Part shown: positions 1 through 8,511 of the stretch, one piece after another
Layout of the letters: every line of letters starts with the position of its first letter
Numbering within the stretch: position 1 is the first letter of the stretch
Assembly (NCBI RefSeq): GCF_038405225.1
Contig: NZ_CP151657.1
Span: 1,674,001 to 1,738,000 of the forward strand
DNA from: Arthrobacter citreus
GTDB lineage: Bacteria; Actinomycetota; Actinomycetes; Actinomycetales; Micrococcaceae
Length of the DNA: 64,000 nt
Reading direction: 5' to 3'
Made by a program: the position numbers and the translations under genes
The notes under the pieces: generated by a model
What the model was told of the DNA's origin: nothing
The model's input: the letters and a program-made list of their open reading frames with translations, nothing else
The model's database searches: none

Positions 1-432
1 CTGGGGCTCCATGGATGTCTGGGGCTCCACGGCCGTCTGTGGCTCGGTGGCCGCCAGGACCGGGAGGTCCCGGCCGTCAAAACAGGTGCGGGTACCGGTG
101 TGGCATGCGGCGCCCACCTGGTCCACGCGGACCAGCAGGGCATCGCCGTCGCAGTCCAGCGCCACGGACTTGACCCACTGGACATGTCCGGAGGTGTCGC
201 CCTTGCGCCAGTATTCCTGCCGGGAGCGGGACCAGAAGGTCACCCGGCCGGTGGTCAGGGTGCGGTGCAGGGCTTCGTCGTCCATCCAGCCAAGCATCAG
301 CACGTCACCGGTGTCGTACTGCTGAACGACGGCGGCCACCAGGCCGGCGTCGTCGCGCTTCAGGGATGCGCTGATCGCGGGGTCCAGGCCGGGTGCCGGC
401 GGGAATTCGGAGGAAGAAATTAAGGAAGACAT
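1..432 (-). CDS. hisI: Phosphoribosyl-AMP cyclohydrolase, 3' end outside window
   Basis: Opens the ring of phosphoribosyl-AMP to phosphoribosylformimino-AICAR-P, the third step of histidine synthesis in the cytoplasm. Translating the minus strand from ATG at 432 gives 144 codons with no stop, so the gene runs off the left edge. The conserved core is visible: [28 protein letters not shown], then the metal-binding CDGDALL and [10 protein letters not shown] segments. That is nearly the whole family length; what remains is a Pro/Glu/Thr-rich tail. A -10-like TAGAAT ends 7 nt before the ATG, suggesting a leaderless transcript. The gene is separated from hisF by about 9.7 kb. Confidence 0.93.
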   Translation of the reverse strand, partial: MSSLISSSEFPPAPGLDPAISASLKRDDAGLVAAVVQQYDTGDVLMLGWMDDEALHRTLTTGRVTFWSRSRQEYWRKGDTSGHVQWVKSVALDCDGDALLVRVDQVGAACHTGTRTCFDGRDLPVLAATEPQTAVEPQTSMEPQ

Positions 433-439
433 CGTATCG

Positions 440-445
440 ATTCTA
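440..445 (-). promoter_or_regulatory. -10 element for leaderless hisI
   Basis: TAGAAT on the minus strand, 7 nt from the hisI ATG. No Shine-Dalgarno lies in the short gap. No clear -35 is visible 16-18 nt upstream. Confidence 0.4.
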
Positions 446-521
446 GTAGGTCCGGCTGCGCCGTATTCCCTGCGCCTGTCACCCGAGCCAAATGACGCTT
501 AACGTGCTAGTTTCAGCTGTG

Positions 522-1166
522 ATGCGATTTGTAGAACCCTCCCGTGAAGTCCTGGCCGAAACGTTGCTTGCGGCCGGTCCTCAAGCACCCACTTTGTGCG
601 AAGGCTGGCTCACCAAGGACCTGGCCGCGCACCTCTATTTGCGGGAGCACCGCCCGGCCGCGGCCCTCGGATTTTTCCTGAAGCCGTTCGCGGCCAAGAC
701 CGGCAAGGCCATGGAAGAGACCGCCGCCAAGGCGTCCACCGTTGAGGGCTACAACAAGCTTGTCCGTGCCTTCCGCGCCGGCCCTCCGCGCCTGTCCCCC
801 ATGCACCTGAAAGCCGTGGACAACAGCGCCAACCTCGTGGAGTACTTCATCCACACCGAAGACGTGCGCCGCGCCGGTGACCGCTGGGCTCCGCGCGCCC
901 TGGATTCCGATTACTCCGACGCCCTGTGGGCCGACCTGATCAAGCGTGCCGCCCTCCTGTACCGCGGCGTGGATCTGGGCATCGTCCTGGTCCGGCCCGA
1001 CGGTCCCCGCCATGTGGCCAAGCGCGCTCCGGTGTCAGTGGCCATCATTGGCGAGCCGGGTGAGCTGCTGATGCACGCGCACGGCCGCACCAAGCAGGCC
1101 CTGGTGATGTTCGAGGGCCAGCCGGACGCCGTCGCGCTTCTGGAAAGCGCGGACATCGGGCTCTAG
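522..1166 (+). CDS. TIGR03085-family metal-binding protein (DinB / mycothiol-dependent isomerase-like)
   Basis: 214 residues from ATG 522, related to the mycothiol-dependent maleylpyruvate isomerase/DinB fold. The N-terminal helix carries the typical TLCEGWLTKDLAAHLYLRE segment, whose His is a likely metal ligand. A second ligand region is FIHTEDVRRA near residue 120. The substrate is unknown; in mycothiol-producing actinobacteria such proteins are presumed thiol-dependent enzymes. An upstream ATG at 492 is in frame, but 522 fits better: a TAGTTT hexamer lies 8 nt before it. It is divergent from hisI with a short shared promoter region. Confidence 0.8.
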   Translation: MRFVEPSREVLAETLLAAGPQAPTLCEGWLTKDLAAHLYLREHRPAAALGFFLKPFAAKTGKAMEETAAKASTVEGYNKLVRAFRAGPPRLSPMHLKAVDNSANLVEYFIHTEDVRRAGDRWAPRALDSDYSDALWADLIKRAALLYRGVDLGIVLVRPDGPRHVAKRAPVSVAIIGEPGELLMHAHGRTKQALVMFEGQPDAVALLESADIGL

Positions 1167-1187
1167 CGCCCCCTTCCCCTTTGTCCG

Positions 1188-1243
1188 CGAGATGGCAGAA
1201 AGTGCCCTTCTCAGCGCTGGGAAGGGCACTTTCCGCCATCTCG
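1188..1243. repeat. 56-bp near-perfect palindrome, copy 1
   Basis: Two 23-nt arms (1188-1210 and 1221-1243) pair with a single mismatch around a loop containing AGCGCT. A near-identical element of the same length occurs at 10107-10162. The two share the outer CGAGATGGCAGAA and the AGCGCTGGGAAGG core and carry matched, compensating changes in the stem. It lies just after the TIGR03085 gene and could fold as a terminator-like hairpin, though no T-run follows. Confidence 0.8.
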
Positions 1244-1291
1244 GCGGGGGCGGGGACATGCCCCGCCCGCCCTTTTAGTGGAGGCACACCT

Positions 1292-1801
1292 ATGGAAAAC
1301 CTGCGTCCTGACCCGTCAGTCATCCGGCTCTTTCCCGGCTGGGCTAATTCTCCGGTGTGGATTCCGGGCGGCCCGGTGGACCTGGAGGATTCACTGCTGA
1401 CCCGCGAGCTAATTGAGGACTTGCTGGCCTGGGAAACCCGTTATTACGACAGCTCCCCGCAGAACTCACACAGTGGAAACACCGGAAGTCATTCCGGAGC
1501 CCAGGGACGGCAACACCTCGCTGACGGAAAGGACCTGGCCAAGCGGCTGGCTGCGGAAGTGGGAGATTCCTTCGCGGTTACTTTTGAATCAGGACTTGAA
1601 GAGCATCATGTGGCCCGGAGCGGCGATTCTGCCACCAACCCCGCCGCGGCGCGCTTTTTCGCCAAGGAGTTTGAGGAAGCGGCGGCTGAGGAGGAACGAC
1701 TTCGAGCCGCGGGACCGCTGCACGCCTACGCACCCCTTTCGGGTAAGACCTTCGGCCCGCCTGTTCCGGGCTCCGGGCCTCAGGAGCCTGACCAGCCCTG
1801 A
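1292..1801 (+). CDS. Hypothetical protein
   Basis: 169 residues, not recognised. Start ATG 1292 chosen because TGGAGG precedes it and because the in-frame upstream ATG (1181) would read through the palindromic repeat. The N-terminus (PSVIRLFPGWANSPVWIPGGPVD) is hydrophobic/aromatic but not a signal peptide. The middle is polar and acidic with an FFAKEFEEAAAEEERL helix. The C-terminus is proline-rich and may be altered: just past the stop, another frame reads PEELALWRAGGNRL, which looks more protein-like than the actual PQEPDQP end, so a late frameshift is possible. Confidence 0.6.
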   Translation: MENLRPDPSVIRLFPGWANSPVWIPGGPVDLEDSLLTRELIEDLLAWETRYYDSSPQNSHSGNTGSHSGAQGRQHLADGKDLAKRLAAEVGDSFAVTFESGLEEHHVARSGDSATNPAAARFFAKEFEEAAAEEERLRAAGPLHAYAPLSGKTFGPPVPGSGPQEPDQP

Positions 1802-1836
1802 GGAGTTGGCACTCTGGCGGGCGGGAGGGAACCGCC

Positions 1837-2223
1837 TCACGGGCGAAGGATCGCACCGCCGTCGCTGACCAAAGCGGCGGCAACGCCATGCTTTGCAGCC
1901 AGCGAAGTGAAAAGAGGCCTCGCCCTGGACTCTTGACTCCAGGCAAAGGCGCCATAAACCACGCTCGTTCCGATCGAGTAATTAGTCAGCCGGACTTCCA
2001 CATCCGGATCCGCGTCAATTTCTTCATCCGTGGGGCAGCCGTGCCCGTTCATCGGCGGAAACGTTTGAATAAGCTCGCGGTAAAACGCCCTCAATGACGG
2101 AGTTGTCACGGCTGCGTCGTCGTATGAATGACCCTCAGACCACTCCACCTGTTTCTCCCATCACATAGGAAAATCCGCGTCCGTCACGCTGTCCGGGTCA
2201 AAGGCCAAGATGTCATAAGTCAT
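1837..2223 (-). pseudogene. Hypothetical protein gene with in-frame TGA near the N-terminus
   Basis: Reading from ATG 2223 gives 20 codons (MTYDILAFDPDSVTDADFPM), then TGA at 2163-2161, then an uninterrupted 107-codon frame to 1837. Both halves read like one protein: the frame resumes WEKQ...WSEGHSYDDAAVTT. A -10-like TATTCT sits 7 nt before ATG 2223, supporting that start. A downstream GTG at 2148 could give a 103-residue protein but would lose the N-terminus. The protein has no recognised function. TGG to TGA is the simplest explanation; a base-call error cannot be excluded. Confidence 0.6.
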
Positions 2224-2305
2224 GCCCCGGAGAATACCGCGCACGCAAAGTCAACGGCGCCGCAGGACAGAATCCCGGCGCGTTGGCGCTGACCCTGCCG
2301 GCCCC

Positions 2306-2872
2306 CTATTCGGCGGTGCCGGCCGGGACCGACAGGGCCGAAGGAGGGATGAAAGCGGCCAGCCAGACACCGGAGGCCGACCGGTGGAAGGTAGTGCCCC
2401 CGGATGCTGCGGTGCCGGTATCAATGCTGAGGATCACCGGAGCGGTGTCCTTGCGCAGTCCCACCTGGCGTGCCTGCTCCACCGTCTCGGCCAGATGGAC
2501 AGACTGCCGCTGCATGGGCAGGATGCCGCTCTCCAGAATGGCGCTGACGGTGGCCCGGGACGTTCCGTGGAACAACTCGTGCGGGGGTTCGTCGGTTTCG
2601 GAGTCCGGCACAACACTGACGGAATGACCATGGACAGCACGTATCCGGCCACCGCGTATCTGGTGCCGCTTTTTCGCCGCCTTGTCCACCACCTCTTGGA
2701 GCAGAGTCCGGTCAACGCCTTCCCACCCCGGACCCATCAGTCTCAGGGCCTGAAGGACATCCTCGACGGGCGCCCAGCCTTCCGGGTCCAGCTCCAGCCC
2801 GTATTCCTCCGGAGCATGGCGCAAGGCGTGGGACAGTACGCGGCTGATCTCTGAGCGGCTTGGTCTGTTCAC
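2306..2872 (-). CDS. kptA: RNA 2'-phosphotransferase, Tpt1/KptA family
   Basis: Family members remove a 2'-phosphate from RNA by transfer to NAD+, giving ADP-ribose 1'',2''-cyclic phosphate. 188 residues, near the usual length. Visible motifs: SHALRHAPEEYGLELDPEGW near the N-terminus, KKRHQIRGGRIRAVHGHS, LFHGTS and SVHLAE, which hold the Arg/His/Arg/Arg residues that contact NAD+ and the phosphate. Of several consecutive GTG codons, 2872 was chosen because TAGGGT ends 7 nt before it. Bacteria lack the tRNA splicing that makes the eukaryotic substrate, so its role here is unknown. Confidence 0.85.
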   Translation of the reverse strand: MNRPSRSEISRVLSHALRHAPEEYGLELDPEGWAPVEDVLQALRLMGPGWEGVDRTLLQEVVDKAAKKRHQIRGGRIRAVHGHSVSVVPDSETDEPPHELFHGTSRATVSAILESGILPMQRQSVHLAETVEQARQVGLRKDTAPVILSIDTGTAASGGTTFHRSASGVWLAAFIPPSALSVPAGTAE

Positions 2873-2956
2873 AACCACCACCCTAGAAGGTCCTCGCCTT
2901 GGAAACGGCCAAAGGCGCCCCGCCCAACAGTGAAGTGATGAGGGAACGAAACCCGC

Positions 2957-3481
2957 ATGACGACAATAGTCAGTACACTCGGCGCAATCAGTGTCATGAC
3001 GGCATCGCTGTGGCCCAGTATCGGTCCGGGGCACGGAGCTTTCCCCTTTTGCATTGCCCTCATGTCACTGGCCTTCCCAATTTTCATAGGAGCCGAGCTG
3101 GCAAAGAGGATCCCCTCATCATTGGTTAGCATCTCGGCCCGATCCAACCGTTTTTTCAACGTTCTCGGTGTCAAAGTTTTTGACCGGGTTCTTACGGTCA
3201 TCAGATGGAACGCCCTCGTGCTGGGCCTGCGAGAGCCTGTCACCAAGCCATCCGACTTGCCGTCCCTGTCCTTTGACTTGCGATCAGCGGCAATGGGCCA
3301 TGGCTGCGGCTTGCTCGTCCACGCAGTCATAGCAGCGTTTGCGCTCTCTGCGGGCTATCTGGAAGCTTCGCTCTGGATTCTTCTTCCATCAATACCGCTC
3401 CACGCATATCCCATCATGCTTCAACTGGTAAATCTGCGCCGGATAGCTGGAGTTACTGCGAACGTGGAACCTCGAGCCTAA
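2957..3481 (+). CDS. Integral membrane protein, possibly CrtO-like acyltransferase family
   Basis: 174 residues with about four hydrophobic segments: residues 4-22, 28-45, 115-135 and 138-155. The stretch RWNALVLGLREP and the terminal pattern LPSIPLHAYPIMLQLVNLRR resemble small membrane proteins annotated as glycosyl-diaponeurosporenoate acyltransferases, but the match is by eye and weak. There are no carotenoid genes nearby. It faces the DUF808 gene across a shared terminator hairpin. Confidence 0.55.
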   Translation: MTTIVSTLGAISVMTASLWPSIGPGHGAFPFCIALMSLAFPIFIGAELAKRIPSSLVSISARSNRFFNVLGVKVFDRVLTVIRWNALVLGLREPVTKPSDLPSLSFDLRSAAMGHGCGLLVHAVIAAFALSAGYLEASLWILLPSIPLHAYPIMLQLVNLRRIAGVTANVEPRA

Positions 3482-3509
3482 AAGCTCACATTCTCCGTCC
3501 CAAAGGGAA

Positions 3510-3548
3510 AGACCCCGCCTCCCTTGGAAACAAAGGGAAGCGGGGTCT
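3510..3548. terminator. Bidirectional terminator hairpin between convergent genes
   Basis: AGACCCCGC at 3510-3518 pairs with GCGGGGTCT at 3540-3548, extended inward by a CTCCCTT/AAGGGAA stem with a mismatch. T-containing tracts follow on both strands. Confidence 0.6.
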
Positions 3549-3574
3549 GTGCTTTATCCGGGCGGAGCCCCGGG

Positions 3575-4597
3575 TTAGCCGGCCGGATCGGTGTCCGGTT
3601 TCTCCGGACGGTGGCCGGCAACTGCGGCCCTGATGTCGCCGGTTTCGTGCCCGTCCTTCTTCTTGCCGAACGGCAGCACCTTCATCAGCGGGTGCAGGAT
3701 CGCCATGACAACCAGCCCCCAGGCAAGGCCGACCACGGCGGAGCAGAGCGTGTTCACGAGCCAGCCGAGGAATCCACCCACAACAGCGAGTGCAGCAACG
3801 GGATGCTCCAGGGTATGGACAAGGTCATAGGGAGCGTGCCAGCCGAGGTCGGACGCGCCGACCAGCATGATGTGGCCGCCCACCCAGAGCATGGCGATGG
3901 TTCCCACGAAAGTGATGGCTGCCAGCACGGCAGGCATGCCGCGGACCAGCAGTCCTCCAAGGCGCTGGGAACCTGCAGATTCCTTCTTGGCCAGATGCAG
4001 GCCAATGTCGTCCATTTTGACGATCAGCCCCACGGCCCCGTACACGAGGATGGTGATCGCAATGGCCACGACAACGAGGATGACTGCCCGGACCCAGATG
4101 GACGCGTCGCCCACCTCGTTCATGGAGATGACCATGATCTCGCAGGACAGGATGAAGTCGGTGGTGATGGCTCCCTTGACCACCTTGGACTCGGCGGCGG
4201 GCCCCCGCTCCACCGCCGGCGCCTCCTTGTCCTCATGGCGGCCGAAGAACTTGTGCCAGACCTTCTCCGCACCCTCGTAGCAGAGGTACGTGCCGCCGAG
4301 CATGAGAATGAACGGGATGATGACGGGGATGAAGGCGCTGATCAGCAGAAGTGCCGGCAGGATGAACAGCAGCTTGTTCCGGAGCGAGCCCCAGAAGATG
4401 CGCTTGATCATCGGCAGTTCACGGGACGGGTCGGCACCGGACACGTACTGCGGCGTTACGGCGGCATCGTCAATGACGACGCCGGCGGCCTTGGCTCCCG
4501 CTTTAGCGGCTCCGGCCGCGATGTCATCCACGGAGGCGGCGGCAATGCGTGCCAGCGCAGCGACGTCGTCCAGCAGGGCGACCAGCCCGCCGCTCAA
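3575..4597 (-). CDS. DUF808 family inner-membrane protein (YedI-like)
   Basis: About 340 residues. The family signature begins SGGLVALLDDVAALA, followed by alternating Ala-rich and hydrophobic stretches: TM segments around the KLLFILPALLLIS, VRAVILVVVAIAITILVYG, PAVLAAITFVGTIAMLWVGG and ALAVVGGFLGWLVNTL regions. The C-terminus is charged (FGKKKDGHETGD). Start TTG 4597 is preferred over ATG 4612: it gives the usual SGGLVALLDD start and GGAGGAG lies a few nt upstream, inside the longer reading. Function in the family is unknown. Confidence 0.82.
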   Translation of the reverse strand: MSGGLVALLDDVAALARIAAASVDDIAAGAAKAGAKAAGVVIDDAAVTPQYVSGADPSRELPMIKRIFWGSLRNKLLFILPALLLISAFIPVIIPFILMLGGTYLCYEGAEKVWHKFFGRHEDKEAPAVERGPAAESKVVKGAITTDFILSCEIMVISMNEVGDASIWVRAVILVVVAIAITILVYGAVGLIVKMDDIGLHLAKKESAGSQRLGGLLVRGMPAVLAAITFVGTIAMLWVGGHIMLVGASDLGWHAPYDLVHTLEHPVAALAVVGGFLGWLVNTLCSAVVGLAWGLVVMAILHPLMKVLPFGKKKDGHETGDIRAAVAGHRPEKPDTDPAG

Positions 4598-5031
4598 CGG
4601 ACTCCTCCGCACTGAAGGAGAATCTGGGCACGGAAGCCTCGGCTGAAATATGTGAAGGGCATAGTCGGATTATAGGTCCGCAGGGTTACTGTTTCCTGAA
4701 CACCCCCCATTCGGCATGTCAGCAGGAGCCATCGTGCCGCCGCATTGCCACCCAATGACCACCGGCTTGCGGCTGGAGTCATTGCCGGCCAACGCGGTGG
4801 CGGCGGCCGCATTTTCCTCGGCCGGATGCGCAGTTTCCTTGAATCCTCCCCGCTGACTCAGTCAGTACTTCCCTAGCTGCGCTGCGATGGACAAAGCATC
4901 CCGTAGCCGTCGCCGACTCTAGCGACGGCCACGCCGTGCTTGCCGCTTCCTTTGATCGCCACAAACTTCACAGGACAGCTGAAACGGGTTGTGACTTGAC
5001 TCACCCTTTCCCCGTCTGCAACGATGATCCC
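4598..5031. other. Intergenic region without a supported gene
   Basis: 434 bp between the DUF808 gene and the permease operator. Short open frames exist on the minus strand (for example through 4873-5000) but lack a ribosome binding site and family-like sequence. At the right end TTGACT (4996-5001) could be the -35 of the permease promoter, with a weak -10 (AACGAT, 5020-5025). Confidence 0.5.
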
Positions 5032-5053
5032 GCCGACCAACCAGTTGGTCGGC
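5032..5053. promoter_or_regulatory. Perfect palindromic operator upstream of APC permease
   Basis: Arms GCCGACCAA (5032-5040) and TTGGTCGGC (5045-5053) are exact inverted complements around CCAG. Such sites are typical of TetR-family operators. It overlaps or directly follows the predicted promoter and ends 31 bp before the permease ATG. The TetR gene at 7951-8493, third in this cluster, is the obvious candidate ligand, by inference. Confidence 0.6.
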
Positions 5054-5084
5054 ACAACGCTTCGCACAACCACACGGGGGTCCC

Positions 5085-6599
5085 ATGAGCAGTTCCACGC
5101 ACCGTCCGCCAACTGCTTCCCAGCAGACCGGCGGGAAAGGCCTTGCATCGGGAAAACTGGGGCTGTTCCCCTCAACGGTGATTGGCCTCGCCTCCACCGC
5201 CCCGCTCTATTCATTGGCCGCCACGCTGGGCTTCATCGTGATGGCAGCCGGCGCCCAGGCGCCCGCCGCGCTGATTGTCGCCTTCATCCCGATGTGTCTG
5301 ACAGCCTTTGCCTACCGTGAGTTGAACACGGCCATACCGGACAGCGGCACCGCGTTCACGTGGGCGTCCAAGGCATTCGGTCCACGGACCGGGTGGATGG
5401 CCGGGTGGGGAGTCATGGTGGCCGGGGTGATCGTCATGGCAAGCCAGACCGAAGTCGCCTCCAAGTACCTGCTGCTCCTGATTGGGGACGGGTCAATCGC
5501 CCAAAACAAGACATTGGTTACGGCCTTTGGCGCGCTGATCATCGTGGTCATGACCTGGGTCTCCTACCGAAACGTGGAGACCGGCGCGTGGACCCAGTAT
5601 CTGCTGATGGCACTGCAGTACGCAGCGATCATTGCCTTCTGCTTCGGCCTGTACTTCGCCATCAATGCGGCCCCGAGTCTCGGCCTTGCCTTTTCCTGGG
5701 ACTGGTTCAACCCCTTTGCCACGGACAATCCTGCGGGCTTCATCCAAGCGGTTCTGATCGCCATCTTTATCTACTGGGGATGGGACACCTGCCTGGCCCT
5801 CGCCGAGGAGACGAAGAATCCACGCACCACACCGGGTTTTGCCGCACTGCTGTCAACCGTGATGCTGCTGGTCACCTACATCGGCATCACAGTGCTGGCG
5901 ATGTTGTTCGCGGGGGTGGGCACCGAGGGCAAGGGACTGGCCAATCCGGACGGCGCGGAGGACGTGTTCTTTGCCCTGCGCACCGATGCCCTCGGTTCCT
6001 GGGGATGGATGCTGGTCTTCGCCGTCGCGGTGTCAGCGCTGGCGACCTGCCAGACGACCATCCTGCCGACGGCCCGCGGCACCCTGGCGATGGGAGTGTA
6101 CGGCGCCCTGCCGAAGCGGTTCGCGGTTATTAACACTCTCTTCAAGACCCCCAGCTATTCGACGGTCTTCACCGGGGCGGCGTCGCTGGTGTTCTACGTG
6201 GGGATGACCATTATCTCAGGTGACATTCTGGCCGACACCATCGAGAGCACGTCCCTCGCCGTGGCCATGTACTACGCAATCACCTCCTTCGCCTGCATCT
6301 GGTGGTTCCGCTCGAGCCTGTTCTCGTCGGCGCGCAATCTGCTGCTGCGCTTCATCCTTCCGCTGGTCGGCGGCCTCATGATGGCCGGAGTGTTCCTCTT
6401 CTCCGCCGTCAGCATGCTGGATCCGGAATACGGCACCACCACGGTGCTGGGCATCAGCGGAACCTTCGTGATGGGTGTCGGCTCCCTGGCGGCGGGCGTC
6501 GTCGTCATGGCCGTCTGGTCCCGTATGCCAGCTGCACGCGACTTCTTCGAGGGCCGTTCCCTCAACAAGGACACTCCGGTTCTCGTGCCCGAACACTGA
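5085..6599 (+). CDS. APC-superfamily amino acid permease
   Basis: 504 residues with about 12 hydrophobic segments starting near residue 30, the APC (amino acid-polyamine-organocation) topology. The first helix region GLFPSTVIGLASTAPLYSLA and the following YRELNTAIPDSGTAFTWASKAFGPRTGWMAGW contain the family's unwound-helix glycines and the conserved P-x-SGTAFTW segment. It likely imports an amino acid or amine. ATG 5085 has GGGGG upstream. The next gene, 51 bp downstream, is a saccharopine-dehydrogenase-like enzyme, so transport and catabolism of an amino compound are probably linked. A palindrome at 5032-5053 suggests repression. Confidence 0.88.
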   Translation: MSSSTHRPPTASQQTGGKGLASGKLGLFPSTVIGLASTAPLYSLAATLGFIVMAAGAQAPAALIVAFIPMCLTAFAYRELNTAIPDSGTAFTWASKAFGPRTGWMAGWGVMVAGVIVMASQTEVASKYLLLLIGDGSIAQNKTLVTAFGALIIVVMTWVSYRNVETGAWTQYLLMALQYAAIIAFCFGLYFAINAAPSLGLAFSWDWFNPFATDNPAGFIQAVLIAIFIYWGWDTCLALAEETKNPRTTPGFAALLSTVMLLVTYIGITVLAMLFAGVGTEGKGLANPDGAEDVFFALRTDALGSWGWMLVFAVAVSALATCQTTILPTARGTLAMGVYGALPKRFAVINTLFKTPSYSTVFTGAASLVFYVGMTIISGDILADTIESTSLAVAMYYAITSFACIWWFRSSLFSSARNLLLRFILPLVGGLMMAGVFLFSAVSMLDPEYGTTTVLGISGTFVMGVGSLAAGVVVMAVWSRMPAARDFFEGRSLNKDTPVLVPEH

Positions 6600-6650
6600 C
6601 TGACGCACCACATCAAGCCAACTCAACAATCAATTCGAAAGCGATTCATT

Positions 6651-7874
6651 ATGCATATTCTCATTCTCGGTGCCGGCGGCGTTGGATCCGCCGCCGCCCG
6701 CATCGCCTCACGCCGCCGATTCTTCGACCGGATGACCATCGCGGACTACGATCCGTCCCGCCCCGAGGCCCTGGTGGCGGCCGTCGCGGACAGCCGCTAC
6801 AGCGCAGCTCAGGTGGATGCCTCCAACGAAGAGAGCATCGTGGAGCTGATCCGCTCCACCAGTGCCACCCACGTGCTTAACGCGGTGGATCCCCGGTTCG
6901 TGATGCCCATCTTCAACGCCTGCAAAGCCGCCGGTGTCACTTATGTGGACATGGCCATGAGCCTGTCCGTCCGCCACCCCGAGGAGCCCTTCACCAAGAC
7001 GAACATCATGCTCGGCGATGACCAGTTTGCCGTGGCTGAAAAGTGGGAGCAGGACGGACAGCTGGCGCTGGTGGGCATGGGCGTGGAGCCCGGACTTTCC
7101 GATGTCCTGGCCCGCTATGCCGCTGATGAGCTCTTCACCGAAATCGATGAGCTCAGTGTCCGTGACGGGGCCAACCTGACGGTGGAGGGCTATGACTTCG
7201 CACCCTCCTTCTCTATCTGGACCACCATCGAGGAGTGCCTGAACCCGCCGGTGCTTTTCGATAAGGCCAAGGGCGGCTGGTTTGCCCGTGAGCCCTTCTC
7301 TGATCCCGTCACTTTCGAGTTTCCCGAGGGAATCGGCGAAGTTGAGTGCGTGAATGTCGAGCATGAGGAAGTGTCCCTGATGCCGCGGTGGATCGACGCT
7401 AAGCGGGTGGACTTCAAGTACGGTCTGGGCAACGAATTCATCGAGGTGCTCCAAACCCTGCACAAACTGGGCCTGGATTCCACCGAGCCGGTGACCGTGC
7501 GCGGCCAGCAGGTATCTCCCCGTGATGTGGTGGCCGCTTGCCTTCCCGATCCCGCCACCCTGGGTCCCCTGATGAAGGGAAAGACCTGTGCAGGCGTGCT
7601 GGTGAGCGGCACCCGCAAGGACGGTTCCAAGGGGTCGCTGTACCTGTACCACGTTGCCGACAACGAAGAGACCATGGCGCGTGACGACTCGCAGGCCGTG
7701 GTGTGGCAGACCGCCATCAATCCCGTGATTGCCCTGGAGCTGATGGCGAACGGAACATGGTCCGGGGCAGGCGTCCTGGGCCCGGAGGCTTTCGACGCCA
7801 AGCCGTTCCTGGACCTCCTGGCTGCCGAGGAGCCGGCAGGGTACGGTTCCGCCTGGGGTATCGTCGAGAAGTAG
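6651..7874 (+). CDS. Saccharopine dehydrogenase family NAD(P)-dependent enzyme
   Basis: 407 residues. The N-terminus MHILILGAGGVGSAAARIA is a Rossmann dinucleotide-binding GxGxxG loop. THVLNAVDPRFVMPIFNACKAAGVTYVDMAMS and GMGVEPGLSDVLARYAADEL are characteristic of the saccharopine dehydrogenase / carboxynorspermidine dehydrogenase group. The exact substrate cannot be told from sequence. Placement between a permease and a TetR regulator suggests catabolism of an imported lysine-, diamine- or related compound. RBS-like GAAAG lies upstream of ATG 6651. A terminator hairpin follows. Confidence 0.85.
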   Translation: MHILILGAGGVGSAAARIASRRRFFDRMTIADYDPSRPEALVAAVADSRYSAAQVDASNEESIVELIRSTSATHVLNAVDPRFVMPIFNACKAAGVTYVDMAMSLSVRHPEEPFTKTNIMLGDDQFAVAEKWEQDGQLALVGMGVEPGLSDVLARYAADELFTEIDELSVRDGANLTVEGYDFAPSFSIWTTIEECLNPPVLFDKAKGGWFAREPFSDPVTFEFPEGIGEVECVNVEHEEVSLMPRWIDAKRVDFKYGLGNEFIEVLQTLHKLGLDSTEPVTVRGQQVSPRDVVAACLPDPATLGPLMKGKTCAGVLVSGTRKDGSKGSLYLYHVADNEETMARDDSQAVVWQTAINPVIALELMANGTWSGAGVLGPEAFDAKPFLDLLAAEEPAGYGSAWGIVEK

Positions 7875-7884
7875 ACCCTGAGTG

Positions 7885-7932
7885 CGGCGGCGCACACCAC
7901 CCGAGAGGTGGGTGCGCCGCCGTTTCTATTTT
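7885..7932 (+). terminator. Rho-independent terminator after the dehydrogenase gene
   Basis: Stem from CGGCGGCGCACACCACC to GGTGGGTGCGCCGCCG with a one-base bulge and loop CGAGA, followed by TTTCTATTTT. The TetR gene starts 19 bp further on. Confidence 0.8.
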
Positions 7933-7950
7933 CCGGAAGAGCCACAAGTA

Positions 7951-8493
7951 ATGAGCACAGACAGCAAGCAGGACCAAATTATCGACGCCTACGTGGCGCT
8001 GCTCTGCGAGCACGGCTCCCAAGAGGCAACCATTGATGCAACCGCTCGGCGCAGCGGGCTGTCCAAGGCCGGCCTGCTGCATCATTTTCCGTCGCGGCAG
8101 GCCCTCGACGACGGGCTGGTGAGCCGGCTCCAGGCCCTCATTGATGCCGATGTGGCAGCCATGGCACGTGAGCCGGAGAACGCCGTTCACTACTATCTGT
8201 CTTCCTCGCTGGAGGAGGCGTCACCCTTGGAGCGCATGGTTGTGGCAGCAACGCGCCTTGCCCAGCGGGGGCACGAGGATGCAGCCCGGACCCTGCGTAT
8301 CGGGCGTGACCGCTGGTACGCCATCTTGGTGGAATCCTTGGGCGATCCGGCGCTGGCCAAACTGGCGCTGCTGGCCGGAGACGGCTTGAGCTATCACCTG
8401 GACATCACGCGCGGGGCCGGCGACGGGTTTGTCACCAACGGCACCGTCGAGGAACTGGTCGCGCTGCTGCAGAACCGCCAGCCCGCCGGGTAG
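7951..8493 (+). CDS. TetR family transcriptional regulator
   Basis: 180 residues. The N-terminal helix-turn-helix is clear: IIDAYVALLCEHGSQEATIDATARRSGLSKAGLLHHFPSRQALDDGL, residues 10-56. The C-terminal ligand domain has no recognisable identity. ATG 7951 was chosen over an in-frame ATG at 7882, because the longer start would read through the upstream terminator hairpin. Likely controls the permease-dehydrogenase pair through the palindrome at 5032-5053, by inference from position. Confidence 0.88.
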   Translation: MSTDSKQDQIIDAYVALLCEHGSQEATIDATARRSGLSKAGLLHHFPSRQALDDGLVSRLQALIDADVAAMAREPENAVHYYLSSSLEEASPLERMVVAATRLAQRGHEDAARTLRIGRDRWYAILVESLGDPALAKLALLAGDGLSYHLDITRGAGDGFVTNGTVEELVALLQNRQPAG

Positions 8494-8511
8494 GGCATCA
8501 GGAAGCGCCAA

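Noticed and set aside
3524-4615. Long plus-strand ORF of 363 codons
   Set aside because: Antisense shadow of the DUF808 gene: His/Asp/Gly-biased composition typical of high-GC reverse frames and no family features.
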